Source: Azadirachta indica (Eukaryota > Streptophyta > Magnoliopsida > Sapindales > Meliaceae). Taken from it: a stretch of DNA of 64,000 nucleotides. The translations under genes were made by a program, and so were the position numbers. Below, one piece after another: positions 48,473-61,900 of this stretch (the first letter of the stretch is position 1; each line of letters starts with the position of its first letter). Below the pieces are notes generated by a model, which saw only the letters and a program-made list of their open reading frames with translations, made no database searches and had not been told where the DNA came from. Where the stretch lies: NCBI GenBank assembly GCA_022749755.1, contig CM040444.1, positions 9,900,274-9,964,273 of the forward strand, given 5' to 3'.

Positions 48473-49369
48473 CATTTTGGTTTTTACTGACCATGGTCTA
48501 CAATTAAATTTGATGTTGGAGTTGTAATTTTGTTTCAACTAGTAGAGGGTATCCTAGTAATTTCAAGCGATTCAGAGTCTAAACTTGGCAAGTTTGAGGG
48601 TTTACAGTTTAGGTTTTGGGGTGGCGAACACAATCAATCTAATCTAAAAAACCAAGTAGAATGCAACATAGTAATACAATCTAGAATCCATATCAGCTAG
48701 TGCAACACCTCCAACAATCAGCACATTAACAGCATAAATAACACATCAAGCAAGATAGCAGAAGTAGAAATTCAATAGCATAAAACTTCAGTAACATGAC
48801 CACCAACAAGCAATAACTCTAGGTACATCAAATACTGCCCACTATTAATCTAGGTGTAAAAAATAAATTATTACATAAGTATTATAGCCATGTAAAAAAT
48901 GTGTTTATGCATTCCTAAGCAAAAAAAAGAAAAAAAAAAGAAAAAAGGTCAGCTGAACAAAAGTACATGTTTGTGTTAAAAAAATGACAAAATTTCAAGT
49001 GAAAAAAACCTTTATGGCTGTGTATAAGGCTTCATGTCTTTCATCTGAATGTGACCTTGATCTACAATCCTAAAAAATTGAGGATGAGATGAAAGTTGTA
49101 AATGCTTTTGACAATGATCACTTAATACGCTAGCTTGTGCGCATTATCCCTTACATAGACCGACGGTGGTAACTTGATCAGTGCAATTGAAGCCTATTGT
49201 CTTTGCCGAAGACCTTGACTTAAGCTATTGCTTGTATTTCTATGTTGAGTAATTTTCTACTACTCAAATAAAAAAATGACGCGATTTCAACAATTGATAA
49301 AATATTTACAATATACATTAATAGTTATATATTTGAACGATTAGCGGTGTAAAACATATAAAATGACAT
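48473..49369. other. Spacer, no gene seen
   Basis: It includes an A/G-rich run near 48920-48945. Nothing else could be identified. Confidence 0.5.
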
Positions 49370-50260
49370 ATGAAATACCACCCAAACCTTTTTTCTTTTT
49401 TTCACATTAGCACTTGGTTGGCTAGGTTTTCATTTGCATGACCTTTTAGTATGTCCAATAGCTCTACAATTTGCACACTTGAATGTGTAACCCCTAGTTT
49501 TTGAAGCAGGTTCACCAAGTTACCTATACCTTAGTTTCTTAAGTATACCAAGAGGATTTCTCTTGTTCGATGGAAATGGAGGTTTATAATGCACATTGGG
49601 CGACATAGCATTATCATGAATAGGGCTAATGACACCTAAATATGTCCTTACAATGCTTCCTTCTTAAGATAATCATCCATATAATCTTCTGAATTTGCCT
49701 TAACTTTAATATGACGCACACAACAAGCTTACTTGGAATTCCACTTATTTGCCAATCCTACAATTGCACTCCTTTATGGTGTAGTTCTTAAGATTTTTAT
49801 ACTTTGCCCTCTCTTCCCAAAACGGAGCCAGTTTTCGTCCTTGCTCAATAATAATTGCAAGCTTGTTCTATATAACATGATTAAGAGCATGAGGCCATTC
49901 TTATGCAACTTCATATTGGAAGATAAATCTATTTATGATCTTTCTTCTCATGTATTCCATCACACTAAGTACAAGCTTGTCTCTAAAAGTTTTTATCCAT
50001 GCATTAAAGCATTTTGTACAATTATTAGTGGTGTGAATAGTCTTTGGATTTATGTCAAAGGCTGACCTTGACCATTGTCTTGGTGGTATTTTAGACAACC
50101 ATGCATAAGCAGCCACACCGACATCCTTTACTTTCTTAATTTGCCCATTGCTACTTGAAGTTTACGTATGTGTGTCTAGCATAATATCTTATAGTGGCAT
50201 TAGACCATTGTTTTTTGAAGGCTGGAAATAGATCCTTTCTGTCTATAGCTCCTCAATTTT
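49370..50260 (-). pseudogene. Mutator-like (MULE) transposase, C-terminal remnant
   Basis: The minus-strand translation shows QWSNATIRYYARHTYVNF (50200), then AYAWLSKIPPRQWSRSAFDI (50112-50050) and TNNCTKCFNAWIK. The SWIM zinc-finger part follows (DWQISGIPSKLVVCVI, near 49740). Near 49485-49430 is an intact CCHC knuckle, FKCANCRAIGHTKRSCK. This order (transposase core end, SWIM, knuckle) is that of plant MuDR/MULE transposases. Stops and frame breaks throughout make it inactive; no terminal inverted repeats were found nearby. Confidence 0.85.
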
Positions 50261-50689
50261 CTATCATAAATTATGTAAAAAAATTGAGGTTCAACATATG
50301 GTATAAATATATTATTAACCACTTATATTTTTCAAAATTAAGAACATAATAAGTATTTTTTAATAAATAGCCACTATTAAAATAATTTAAATATCTTCTA
50401 ATAAGTTAGCGTATGTTAATATTGTGCTGATTAACAATTTGATATTATAAAGGTGATATGATTATTTCATAGGGGTAGGAATTTATTTATTACGAATGAA
50501 CAAAGTCTTATCCCTATAAAATTGATATTAGAAGTAGAAATGTAAAAATATTAAAACTTTATCATATTTTATTAAAAAAAATAGCACTTAATATTTATAT
50601 ATTTTAAGAATAAATATGATATATTCACATTAGTCAAACTTCAAATAAAAAAATTTTAATATATGTAACAAGAGGATCAACAACTCCAT

Positions 50690-52640
50690 TATTTTACACA
50701 TCTTATATCATTTGTAAACTATTATTGTTCATTTTAATTTAATGTTGCAAGTATACAAATGAACCATAGCATGATAAGTGTTTTGCAAGGTCAATCCCAC
50801 AGGGAATAGGGAAATTGGTGTTTTGTAACTTGTAGAAGTTAATTTAAATGAAAATGAGTGATTTGAACAATGAAAAATTAAAATAAACTAATAACTAAAG
50901 GAATTAAAATAGCTAAATTGATTAAAGGGATAGATTGGGAGAATTTACGTGTTACAACTCAAGAATCCATCATTGATTGGGAAGTCAATCATGAACATGT
51001 GATTGGGAAGTCATGGAACTTAGGTCAATGATGGTTTTCTTACATGTGATGAACGTGTTCAAAGCTAATATCATGAACATGTTCACACATCAGTTTTCCT
51101 TTTATTATGAGTTAATCTTGGTGTGGGATTTAACATCTATCTTAAAATATGCAACCACAGTGTGGGCTATCATTAACATGCCCAGAATGCATTAGGTGTT
51201 ATAAAAACAAGAAAACATTGCATTAATAGTCAAATTGGTGTGGTTATCATGTTAATGTAATTCATTTATATAAGAAGTATCAAGGTGGGAGATTAGTGTG
51301 GTCCTCAAACTTTACATCAATGTTTTCCTAAATCGAATGATAAAGGTTGTAATTCAATCTTAGATTGGTGTGGTCCTTAGATTTGCATTAATGCATTACT
51401 CATTTTACGTCTAGGTTGGCACTCTAAAATCATGGAACCAAGTTCCAAGTTTAAGCCGGCACTCCTAAATCATTGAAGCATGCAATGATTAAAGTTACAA
51501 ATCTTAAATTATTTAATTAAGTAACATTAGTCAATGTGCATAATATAAATGATCATCACTTTAATAAATTCCAATCATCCAAAATTAGCAATACCCATAA
51601 ATATACAATCAAGATTTCATCTTTTCACCTTAATTAAGAAGTTTAGCTACTTAATTATATGATTAAAAACTCAAAATCACAAGTAAAAGACATAAAAAAG
51701 AGAAATATAACCAATTAGTTTTCAGTCTCTGCTTATGAATTTGTGATCCTCCTTGTAAAGAAAGAGCTAAGCCTTATTCCCAAAATTTTCCCAAGTTTTC
51801 TACCCCAAGTCTTCTCCTTGTTACAAACCCATTTTTTTTTCCCTTTATAGAAGGGTGGTTGAGGTAAGAAAAATATAAAAACTTAGGAAATGCTCAAATT
51901 TAACCATCCAAAGAAGATCTAAAGGACAAAAATGAGTTTAAAATGTCATGTATTAAAACGGGGTGGGTAGGCGCACAGAGGTGGTAGAGGATGTGGTGGG
52001 TTGCACACTTTGGTGGCGTAGGCACGCCACCTTTCCTTTCTCACCCCTGATGCGTGTTTACTCTTGTTTGTACAGAGGGACAGAGAGCATGGCGTAGCCA
52101 TGCTCTAGCTACTGGCATTAGATATCAAATTGAAGTTTTGGATGGCTAGTTTCCAACACAATAAATAGAACACGATTATGAGTTTTTTAAACAAAGTTAT
52201 GACCATTTTAGTATAACATACTCAACATTTCTATTTCTGGTCCTTTAAGTTGATGTCGATGGAGAGGCTTGTGGATGCGTGCTGATGCTCATTTTCGTGT
52301 CTTTTTATTGAAACACTTCAGTACCGAAATGCTCGATTTCCTCTCAATTAAGCCCAATTATTGACTTTTACTTTGGAATACCTACAAAACATAAATTGCA
52401 ACTAAAATGTCAAAACAAACAAGAACTAGTGCCTAAGATTAAGGAATATAGGACACAAAGATATCTGAATTAATGAACATATCAACTACTGGATTTAAGC
52501 ACATCTAACAGTTGAGATTGAATCTGATCATGTAATTAATGTAATCTAATTAATGCATATATTAGATTCAATTTTAACTATTGAAAGTACATAAATCTAA
52601 CAATATACAATTAAATGTTAACTTATATCTAAAAATGTGG
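50690..52640. mobile_element. MITE copy split by a solo LTR
   Basis: Segments 50690-50722 and 52485-52640 together match the unsplit copy at 19965-20150 (CATTTGTAAA then CAGTTGAGATTGAAT and ATTAATGCATATATTAGATTC). The solo LTR at 50723-52484 lies between them. Confidence 0.6.
50723..52484 (-). mobile_element. Solo LTR (TGATATGTTC family), 1.76 kb, uninterrupted
   Basis: On the minus strand it runs from TGATATGTTCATTAATTCAG (52484) to AATGAACAATA (50723). The flanks are ACTAT (50718-50722) and ACTAC (52485-52489), a 5-bp duplication with one change. It lacks coding sequence. This is the best-preserved full copy of the family also seen at 8703-11554, 43557-46079 and 44768-45633. Confidence 0.88.
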
Positions 52641-52818
52641 GACTGTAGCGGCATAAGTTAGAAGCCTAATGGAAATTTACATAATCATTGTGTAGTAAAT
52701 GTCAAAAATCTCTTCACATATTCTAAGATTTTTTACCTTTACTAAAACAATTTTGTAGAGATTTATGTGCTATAATTTACATCACTTGAGTATTAAATCA
52801 TAAATATAAACACTTAAG

Positions 52819-52821
<3 letters not shown>

Positions 52822-52853
<32 letters not shown>

Positions 52854-52875
52854 TGGGGGGGTGGGGAGGGGATGT
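52822..52875 (+). repeat. T31 homopolymer followed by a G-rich tract
   Basis: 31 Ts (52822-52852) are followed by GTGGGGGGGTGGGGAGGGG. ACTTAA occurs just outside on both sides (about 52811 and 52888). On the minus strand this would look like a C-rich end with a poly(A) tail, but no SINE or LINE body is recognisable. Confidence 0.8.
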
Positions 52876-53122
52876 GAAGGGTTTGTAATACTTAATTGGC
52901 TAAATTTATCTAATTTAAATAATTAGATATGTTTATTTTTATAATCAATGACAATTTTAATACATTTTTTTTATTAAGTAAAAATATTACTTGTTTAAAT
53001 CTAAATAATTTATTATATATCTTTTCATAAATACTTATATTCAAATTTCAAATTAAAAAATAAAAATAAATTATTTAAATCCAAACATTAAAATATATTT
53101 ATTACTCGTATGGTTGGTTATT

Positions 53123-53636
53123 AGGGTGGCAATTCGTGTAAACGAATTGTATTCGTGTCTTGTCATTAATGGGTATAATAATTTTATTAGTTAATACAAA
53201 TATGATTCACTTATTAATCGTGTCAAAAATTTGAATATAGATAAGACCTATTTATTAATTGTCTCTAAACTAATCATATTTGTATCAAGACATGATTATT
53301 TATTTGCATGTAGTTATTTGTTTGGCCATGATTAAATAAAATGAGGGTTGTCAACTTTTTATTTTTTTGAGTTTGTTAGCACATTGGATTTGGGCAGGAT
53401 AATTATAAACATGCTTTTCCTTTTAAATATTTTACAAATATAATAAAAATTTAGACTAATTGTCAACGTGTTTTAATTGAATAAACGAATTAAAAAGATC
53501 AAACACGAATACGACATTATTATTAGATAGATAACACAAATATAGCACATTATTGTTCATGTCAATTCTTTCAAACCCAAACTTGTTTAATAGAATAAAA
53601 TTCATGTCGAATAATTATGTCGTATCCCTATTAGCT
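53123..53636. mobile_element. hAT-like non-autonomous element (decayed)
   Basis: The left end TTAGGGTGGCAATTCGTGT resembles the common plant hAT end TAGGGGTGGCAATTCGTGT. The right end contains GTCAATTC, ATGTCGAATAATTATGTCG and CCCTA. No clean 8-bp duplication is seen, and there is no coding sequence. Confidence 0.5.
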
Positions 53637-53742
53637 GTTTACTTGAACGTATTAAATGACAAATTTAAAAAACATCATTGATAATTTTTAGATTCATGCA
53701 TTACATACTAATTAAAATAGTGCTTATAATGTGCTTTCTGTA

Positions 53743-53998
53743 TGTTGTAATTATTAGCTCAAACTATAGACGAAAGTGATATAAGAATGTAAATGATATT
53801 TTAATTATATTGCAAACCTTAAATTTACAGCTTTCTTTTAACTTGATTGTTCAATTCAGTTGTTGTTGATTCTTCATTATAATGGAATGTATATATAGTA
53901 GAAATTAGAAGCATAACTCTCTAATGTTGATAAATACTCAGCTATAACTTAATGGTGAGATTAAATGCAAAAGGGTGTTAAATCTAACGTTTATAACA
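53743..53998 (-). repeat. Ty1-copia 3' LTR
   Basis: 256 bp, matched to 57888-58166 through TGTTGTAATTATTAGCT, GATTGTTCA, TCTTCATTA and AAAAGGGTGTTAAATCTA. Confidence 0.85.
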
Positions 53999-54012
53999 CT
54001 TTCCCTTTAGAT

Positions 54013-57000
54013 TACACCACTTTCAATTAATCTCACTCTATTAAAATTCTCAATAAAAAAAATATAATTTTTGATGTAATAGATGATGGTGAGTTTATCA
54101 AGTGTTGCCTCATTAAAAACCTTACTAGTGAAACCTAACAGAAAAAACTTTGTTTGAAGGGAAAAAAAAAAACGAAGTACGACACACCATTAGCTAGTAT
54201 TTTTCTCATAATTCTTCAAAGATTATGCTCCCCCTCAAGAAGGCATATATTAGTTAGGCAATTTATAAAGCTGATGCATACCAATATTATTCTCGAAAGT
54301 TGATGTAGGCAATGATTAGTTAAAGATATCAACGAAATTTTCAATGAAACATATCTGTTTAGCATCAATTTGGTTACTATGTTGGAGTATGTGAGTGTAG
54401 AAGAACTTCAGTGAAATATACTTTGTTCTTTCACCTTTAATATACGCTCCTTTAAGTTCAGCGATACAAGCAACATTGTCTTCACATATTATAAATCAAA
54501 CATCTATTGTGGAAGATAACTTGTATGTACTATGAATATGATGGATAATATATTGCAACCACATACATTCAAGACTTGCTTCATGTATAGGCAACGAGAG
54601 TTTGCTTTGTAGAACACTATGAAATGGATGTATTATTATAAACAAAAACATATCTCATTTGTGAATGAGCTTTATGAGGATTAGAAAGATAATTGACATC
54701 TATAAAACCAACAAGTCCTGGGTCTCAAGTTGGTTCATTCAAATAAAATAATTCAAAATCTACAATTTCACAAAAGTAATGCAAACTATGTTTAATTGTA
54801 GTCTAATGTCGGTGAATAGGCTCAGGACTAAATCTGATTAATAAAGTTCATAAAGAATGCTATGTCTAGTTTGGTATATTGTGCCAATTATAATAAAGCA
54901 CCAAGGCATTAAGATATGGTACTTCTAGCCTACGTATTACTTCCTTCTCTTCTTTCAGTTGAAAAGGATCTTTTTTTAGGATAAAGACACAAAAAAACCA
55001 TAGGAATACTTAATGGATAAGCTTTATCCATATTGAATTATTTTAAAATCTTTTTAACATAAGCAAATTGATGAATAAATATTCCATTAGACTTATGTGC
55101 GATTTGTATGCCAAAACTCTTTTTTCAAGTATTCAACAATTTATTTTAAAAGGTTTTTAGGAGTTTCAATTAAATTCATGTCATCAACATACATTACTAC
55201 AATAGCAAATCCGTATTCTGATTTCTTTATGAATACACATAGACATATAGGATTATTAACATCTTCTTTTTTCTTATAAAATATTTGCTTAAGCTATTAT
55301 AACATATTTGACCAGATTGCTTCAATTCATATAAAGATTTCTGTAACTTGATTGTAGGCAAACTACATTCATCAAGCATCTAAAATCCATTAGAGATTAT
55401 CATAAATATCTGCTTAAGTGACCCATATAAATAAGATGTCACTACATCTATAAGATGTATATCAAGTCTCTCTAACATTACTAAACTTATCAAAAATGGA
55501 AATGTAAAAGGAGAACATGTTTCATGAAAATCAATTCCAAGTCTTTAATAGAAACCTTGAGCAACGAGCTGCACTTTAGATCTGATTATTTCATTATACT
55601 TATTACATTTCCTTACAAATACCCATTTATATCCAATAGATTTGACATCTTCAAGTACATGGACTATAAGCTCAAATACTCTACGTTTGTCAAGATAAGC
55701 AAATTTTGCTTGAATCACTTCTTTTTATTAAGGCTAATCATGCCTCTATCTATATTCATTTACAGTTCATGGGTTGTAATCAACTTTTATAATTTCAGTA
55801 GCTACTATAATTAAAAATACATTGTCGATAACTATTTCATTACGATTTCATATCACATATGTGTAAGCATAACTTGTAGGCTTTTCTTTATTTCGAGATT
55901 TTTGTGCCACTTTAAGAGCTAATACTTCAAGGACTTGTACCTCTTCAAGGGCTAGTAGTTCTTTGGAAGCTTATGTTACTTCAAGGACATGTGTCACTTT
56001 ATGACTATCAACTTTTTTGGAGTTAATGGTTTAGAAAATGTAAGTATATGTATTGTTTTAGTACTATTTTCAATAGGATTCTGATTTTTTAATCGCTTTT
56101 TCCACAAAATAATATCTTTTGAATCAATGGTCTACCACATTTCTAGCATGTAACGGATGATTCAACAGTGGACTAATGTATAATCAACTACTATATATGA
56201 TTTGGTCATACTTGCAATATTAGTAAATGCATCTGATAACTAATTTGCAATTTATTTAAATTGTACTATTTTCCATACTTCATTTTTACATCAATTAGTG
56301 CGAGGATCAAGATAAGACATAGTAGATATTTTCTAAGAAAGCATATGTCTTATCTCATAAGTCATTTTTTCCTTAATGGTGAAAAATTGCCTTAGCAAAG
56401 CAGCAATGTATAAACCATGCAGTAAATAGATACTTATTAAGAGCTTAAGATATCTGCTGATAAAAGGTGAGTTAAAAATATAGCATAAATCCTCAAACAA
56501 CCTTAAGGTCCCATCTTAGTGCGTTGTGTGGGTGCTATAGAAAATACACACAATATAACCACAAAGTGCATAAGGATATCAAATACGAGTTGTAATGGAG
56601 AATATTAATGATAAGCAATAGGTCTACACCAAATTAAAGTTCTAGCAAGTAAAATAGCGTTACCTTATGTAGAAATTGATAATTGAGTACATAACGGTAA
56701 AGTTCTAGTTAATTACCTTAAGTATCTTAATGAGTGATTCGAATAATCCATTTTGAATAACATGTGGAATCGAATGCTCTAAATCAATCTCTACTGATGT
56801 GCAATAGTCATTAAACACTTTAGAAGTAAACTCAACAATGTTATTCAAATGTATAATCTTGATTAGTGATCAGGAGAATATACCCTCAACTTTATAATAT
56901 ATACAAAAAAAATCTAGCAAATGCAACATTACATGTAGATAATAAATACACATGTGGCCATTGAGCAAAACATAATTAAGGTTATAAAATAGCGACATGG

Positions 57001-57880
57001 TCCACTAAGTGGGTGAATTAGCCTAATATTATCTCCTTCAATTAATTATAAAATCATAGAGACTTAAATCCAATTTCACAGAAGGATGATTTAATCACTA
57101 ATTTTCATTTGTAAGCAAGCAATGTAAATGTTCTTATTAGACAATAGAATCTTCTAGTTTTTTAATAGGTGTTCATGAGAATTCTCAACAATTCTACTCA
57201 TCATTTTAGATTTTAGGGAATCCAAGTGATCATGCCATAACTTATATATTTTAGGATTATTGAACTTCTGGTTCATATTGCATATTTTTCAATTACATTT
57301 ATGATCGTAAAATACAATATAGATGAGAAAGCTAGAATTTTTTTTAATATATTTTTCTTGCCTAAGACATTAGAAATAATGTAGAAATATTCTATATTAT
57401 TTTTTATTTTAAGTCTTAATATGATATCAATATTGGTAAATATCTTTTAAGGTAAATAGATTTTTGCTAGATATGCTAGAATACAAGTCATTGTGTATAA
57501 ATAATATGGTTCCACTTACTAACAAAATTAGAACTCTTTACTTCGATTAAGTTTACAGGACCTGATATGGTGTTCATCTAATCTTAGTACTTTGAGTTTT
57601 TATTAGTAATTCTATTTCAAAACTTCAGATTCTAATTAATGAGGTTACCTTTAGAAATTTAGATTCTAATTACCTCCTTATTTTACAAGTTTTACGTTGA
57701 AATATAATATGCTATTTTTTTTTTATTATGGAAGATCTAATTTAATGACAACCACATTGCACATAAAGATAGTTATATAATAATAATTATAATAAAAATA
57801 ATATAATATGAAAATATTTAATTTACAAAATAATATAAAAAAATTAATTACTTTACATATCTGAATCAACAAATCATGTT
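54013..57880 (-). pseudogene. Ty1-copia pol (and short gag remnant)
   Basis: GAG-pre-integrase: LWHDHLDSLKSKMMSRIVEN near 57250-57190. Reverse transcriptase: AIVVMYVDDMNLIETPKNLL, with the catalytic YVDD at 55191-55180. RNase H: EASLECMWLQ near 54584-54556. The integrase is readable only in short pieces between 55900 and 57050. Gag is reduced to at most ~600 bp (57270-57880). All domains contain stops; open frames on the plus strand in this interval are shadows of it. Confidence 0.85.
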
Positions 57881-57887
57881 GATAATG

Positions 57888-58166
57888 TGTTGTAATTATT
57901 AGCTAAAATTATAAATAAAAGAGATATAAAAATGCAAATGATGTTTTTAATTATAGTATAAACCTCAAATGCGCATCCTTCTTTCAATTCGATTGTTCAG
58001 TTCAATTGTTGATTAATTCTTCATTACAATGACATATATATATATATGTATATGTATATGTATATATATATTGAAAATCAGAGTAATTCTAATGTTAATA
58101 AATACTCACTTATAATTTGAGGGTAAAATTAAGTACAAAAGGGTGTTAAATCTATCGTTTATAACA
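57888..58166 (-). repeat. Ty1-copia 5' LTR with (TA)n expansion
   Basis: 279 bp. It is longer than the 3' LTR mainly because of a TATATATATATGTATATG run at about 58026-58072. Downstream (minus strand), CATTATCAACATG may be a mutated initiator-Met primer site. Confidence 0.85.
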
Positions 58167-58768
58167 CTTTTAGCGTAACAGTACCTTTATAAAATTTTTT
58201 AAAAATTAAAAAACAAGCTATAATACGCATAACTACACACTTTTTTTTTTTTGGCACTCCTTTAATTTTTGAGTCTGATTCAATATATTTAGAGTTTCAG
58301 GTACTTACTCTTTTAATGAATGTCTCACCCCAAAAATAAAGGAAAATTCCATTCCAATAAACCCATGAAAACCTTTTATCCTTTTCATTAACTTTATCCT
58401 TGTAAGCTTCTAAATGAAACAAAATAACCAAACCTACAACATGAATGAAAAGTAAAAAGGAAAATATATCACAATCACAATGAAAAAACACAACACCTCA
58501 TCTCCAGCACTAAAAATTAGAGATCTCAATATTTCATTTACTCTGTCTAGCTCATCACCCATTTGCCACGCTTGTTTTGCTTTACAGAATGAACAAAATT
58601 ATACTGTGAACAAATACAGCAATCTGCAGAATACACATTTTACCAAAAATTTGCTCCTCCACTTGGCAACTGATCTGATTGTTGCTTTGAGAAAAGTTAC
58701 CTGGCTGCAACACGGTGATGTATGTTTGTTTGCTTACATTAAGAATAGTGACCTATGTTCTCAAGTGA
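58167..58768. other. 3' flank of the TMEM87 gene
   Basis: It should hold the 3' untranslated region of the minus-strand gene. A T11 run lies near 58240. The 125-codon plus-strand frame 58480-58857 overlaps the last TMEM87 exon on the opposite strand and has no recognisable domain. Confidence 0.5.
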
Positions 58769-58946
58769 TTATTCCCTCTTATCCTCTTCTGTGTCATCAT
58801 CGTCTTCGTCAAAGTCATCGGTGTTTCCAGCATCTTTCTCTTTCTTTTCCAGCTTGACTAAGCTGAGATCACCCTCTGGCTTGCCCCTTGTTAAAGATTG
58901 AGTTTCTTCATCATATTCTTCTCCAACTTCTTCTGAGTATGCATAC
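58769..58946 (-). CDS. TMEM87 exon 5 (terminal)
   Basis: 178 nt. It completes the Arg codon, then YAYSEEVGEEYDEETQSLTR and an acidic tail ending TEEDKRE with TAA at 58771-58769. The acceptor is CTACATCAG. Confidence 0.95.
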
Positions 58947-61900
58947 CTGATGTAGTTGAAAAATTAACACAAACATGCAACATGGATGCTGATAGTATTT
59001 TACATTTTTTTCTCTGATAATGATTTTAAAATCCATACAGAATTTCAGAAAGCATGGGAAAGATCAATAGATGTTTGACAGTTAGAACTTGGTTCACCTG
59101 CTAGCTTGCACTAACGTGGTCAGGGTGGGATTTTGATTTGTATAAAACAAAAAAGAAAAGAAAACCAAATAATTGAAAGCAGTAATTTGTCAAATTGCCG
59201 ATTATAAAAAGCATGTTCAGCTTTCTCTAGAAGACCAAAGTTCCAAGAAGTACTTCTTTTAAGTCATTTTAATTTCCTACATGTACCATCCATCAATTAT
59301 TTGAAATGCTGGTAAATAGCGCATACCTTTGGGAGTTTTGAGATGGAGCCCAGAGATAGCAAATAACACAGAGCAAGCCAAAAGCAAGAATGTCCCAGAA
59401 AGCAGTAATGATCCAAGCACTCTGCCATCGCTCATTGAAAGGATCTGTTGCTTTGAAGTACACCTGCGAAAGCAGTTTCCATTATTTCCATAATTATAAT
59501 GGAAACTGAAGTAACCATTGTTAATCTGGCTTAAGGAATTTATATAAACTGCACTGAAGAAAGAATGACAAACAGGACTGATGCTCAAGAAGAAATAACC
59601 CTTTTGTACGATCAGAGGATGCAGGCTTTACTGTCAGGTCAAAGAAGTTAATCATAAAGTTCTAAGTAAACATTATTGGCCTTATTGCATTTAGAAAATA
59701 TTTATTTTAGTGTTTTTCTGAAGAAAATGTACGATGGGAAATCCCTTGTGTGATTGTGAGATCATTAGCCAAACAATAGTTAGTAGCCTATCATTCACAG
59801 AGGAAATGTGAAAGAAATACTGAATTTCGTAAACAAAGTTCTGTGCTAAGTATCTCTGTGGTTGAAAACTACTTGCTATTCTTATGAGCTTCATGGCTAT
59901 CTAGCAATGCATAAAAGAGATAAATAGATTCGAGAAAGTTGATAGGTGGAAAGTCCATATGCACCCAAGGCCTAAAGCAGCATTGGAAGTGAAAATGCCA
60001 TATCAATGTGAAAAATAGAGTGTCCCATAATCTAAGAGAAGCCACAAGAAAACTGTTTCCTAAGGTTGTGGCCCTTGAATGTACAGGTCACAAATGAAAA
60101 TTTAAAAAATCATGAATTGATGCATGGAGGTATACTGGCCCAAGTGAGTGAAAATGCCACATCAAAGCATAGATATGCTCTGAAATCTAAAAATAGCCAA
60201 AGACTTCAAGAAGATGAGGCTCATCAACATATGCTGCACACCAAGATTTGAGAATCTAAACTTAATAAGTTACAAGCTCCCAAATTATCCATTAATAAAT
60301 GCAGTTCCAGATGGGACCATAGAACTACATGCCAAAAATTAAACAGAACCGATCCAAAATGGCAGCACGTAGCTATCTACTGACAATAATTACTCTTAAG
60401 CTATCACGCAAGGCAAGGCGTGTTATGTTTCCTCCACTTTTTTCCCAATTATAAACACCTCACTCCATAAAAAAGGGATCATAATTCAAAGGATATCAAT
60501 TAAATTTGCATAAAAAATGATAAATCCTTGACTAGAAATCATACCTCATAAGCTATCCAAACAACTGAAGCAATCACTGTCACAGCTAATGCATTTGAGA
60601 ACTTTCTATATGTATCCAACTTGATAGTACTCCTTTTTGCCTGGACAAAATAACTTTGGTGTCTTAAAAGTTACACTTTATGAAGAAAAATTGTGAGTAA
60701 GAAAAAATGAAAGAAACAAACGAAGGTGTAATGACTACCACATTTAAGGATTCTAAATGTACAAGTAAGAGTAGTGTCCATGACCAAAAGTAATACCTGT
60801 AGCTGCTCCAGTGTCCTTGAAAGAGAGGTAAAAATCCACAATATCAAAAAGGCATCCAAGAATGCATCAGGAAGGACTAGAAAGAGTCTTGCTCTTCCTG
60901 ATATGTCACTGATGGTTCCAACATACTCAGTAATATCCAGCAACTCAGATGCTAAAAAATATGTTACTCCAAGAAGAAGCACCTTGGAGGTAAGGCCTCC
61001 AAGAGTGGGTCGCACAACACCATAACCCATTGAAACACATAGTATTAGAAGGCGAGAAAGTGTTTTTCTTACAGCTCCAACTGTCACTACCCAAGTTGTA
61101 ATTGCAACTGGCCTCATTCCTGTACTGTTAAAATTTGCATATTCAAAATACCAAAGAATCATCTCAAACAATCCCAGTGTTATCACAGCTGTGATGCAAT
61201 GCTGAAGTTGCAGTATATCCTTCCAAAATCTCACATATTGTATGAACCAAACTACACTAAGAACCACATATGCAAGAGACATATACACATAGAAATTCAT
61301 TAATGGGGCCATCCTACCCGGCAAGTAACCATAAGGATTCTTCCATATTGTCTTCCCACTCATTTCTAGTCCCTTGAGTTTAGGGTCACATGCTATGAAG
61401 AACAAATTGTACATTCCAGTCTTTGTAATAGGCACATCCAGATTATCCATCTTTGCAGTCAAGTAGTTCCCACCAAATTGTACATTTAAAACAATTGGCC
61501 AGTTAATATCTGTCGCTGATGGCATCCTTATAACTTCACCCTTTTTGCACCCTTCTAACTTAGCAAGATCAGGGGTGCAACATATAGATCTTTGTCCACC
61601 ATAAGCAGAACCACCGATATTATTACGATCAGCTGCTTCAAAAATCACAACTTGTACCAATCCAGTACTGTGCTCCATTTCTGAATGTTCATCAGCAGCA
61701 GCCTGAGCCCTCCAGAAAGTGACATTCTTAAATCTATTCCAATTACATACAAAAAAGATTGCATTACATATGGAAAAGATAAAAAGATCTGAATGCAGAA
61801 GTGGAACTAAGACGTATAATGATGCAAAACATTTATCTTTTAAACATAAGATAATAATATCAAGCAACAGTTAAAATCCAGTTGTAGGTATTTTCAATAA

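Larger units (their letters stand above)
53743..58166 (-). mobile_element. Ty1-copia retrotransposon with both LTRs
   Basis: The two LTRs (53743-53998 and 57888-58166) are direct repeats. On the minus strand they begin TGTTATAAACG and end AATAATTACAACA. A purine tract (AAAGGGAAAG) precedes the 3' LTR on the minus strand. Internal order is gag remnant, GAG-pre-integrase, integrase, reverse transcriptase, RNase H. The flanks CTGTA and CTTTT do not give a clear duplication. The element is heavily mutated. Confidence 0.85.

Noticed and set aside
58480..58857. 125-codon plus-strand frame
   Set aside because: It runs antisense through the last coding exon and 3' flank of the TMEM87 gene and matches no family I know.
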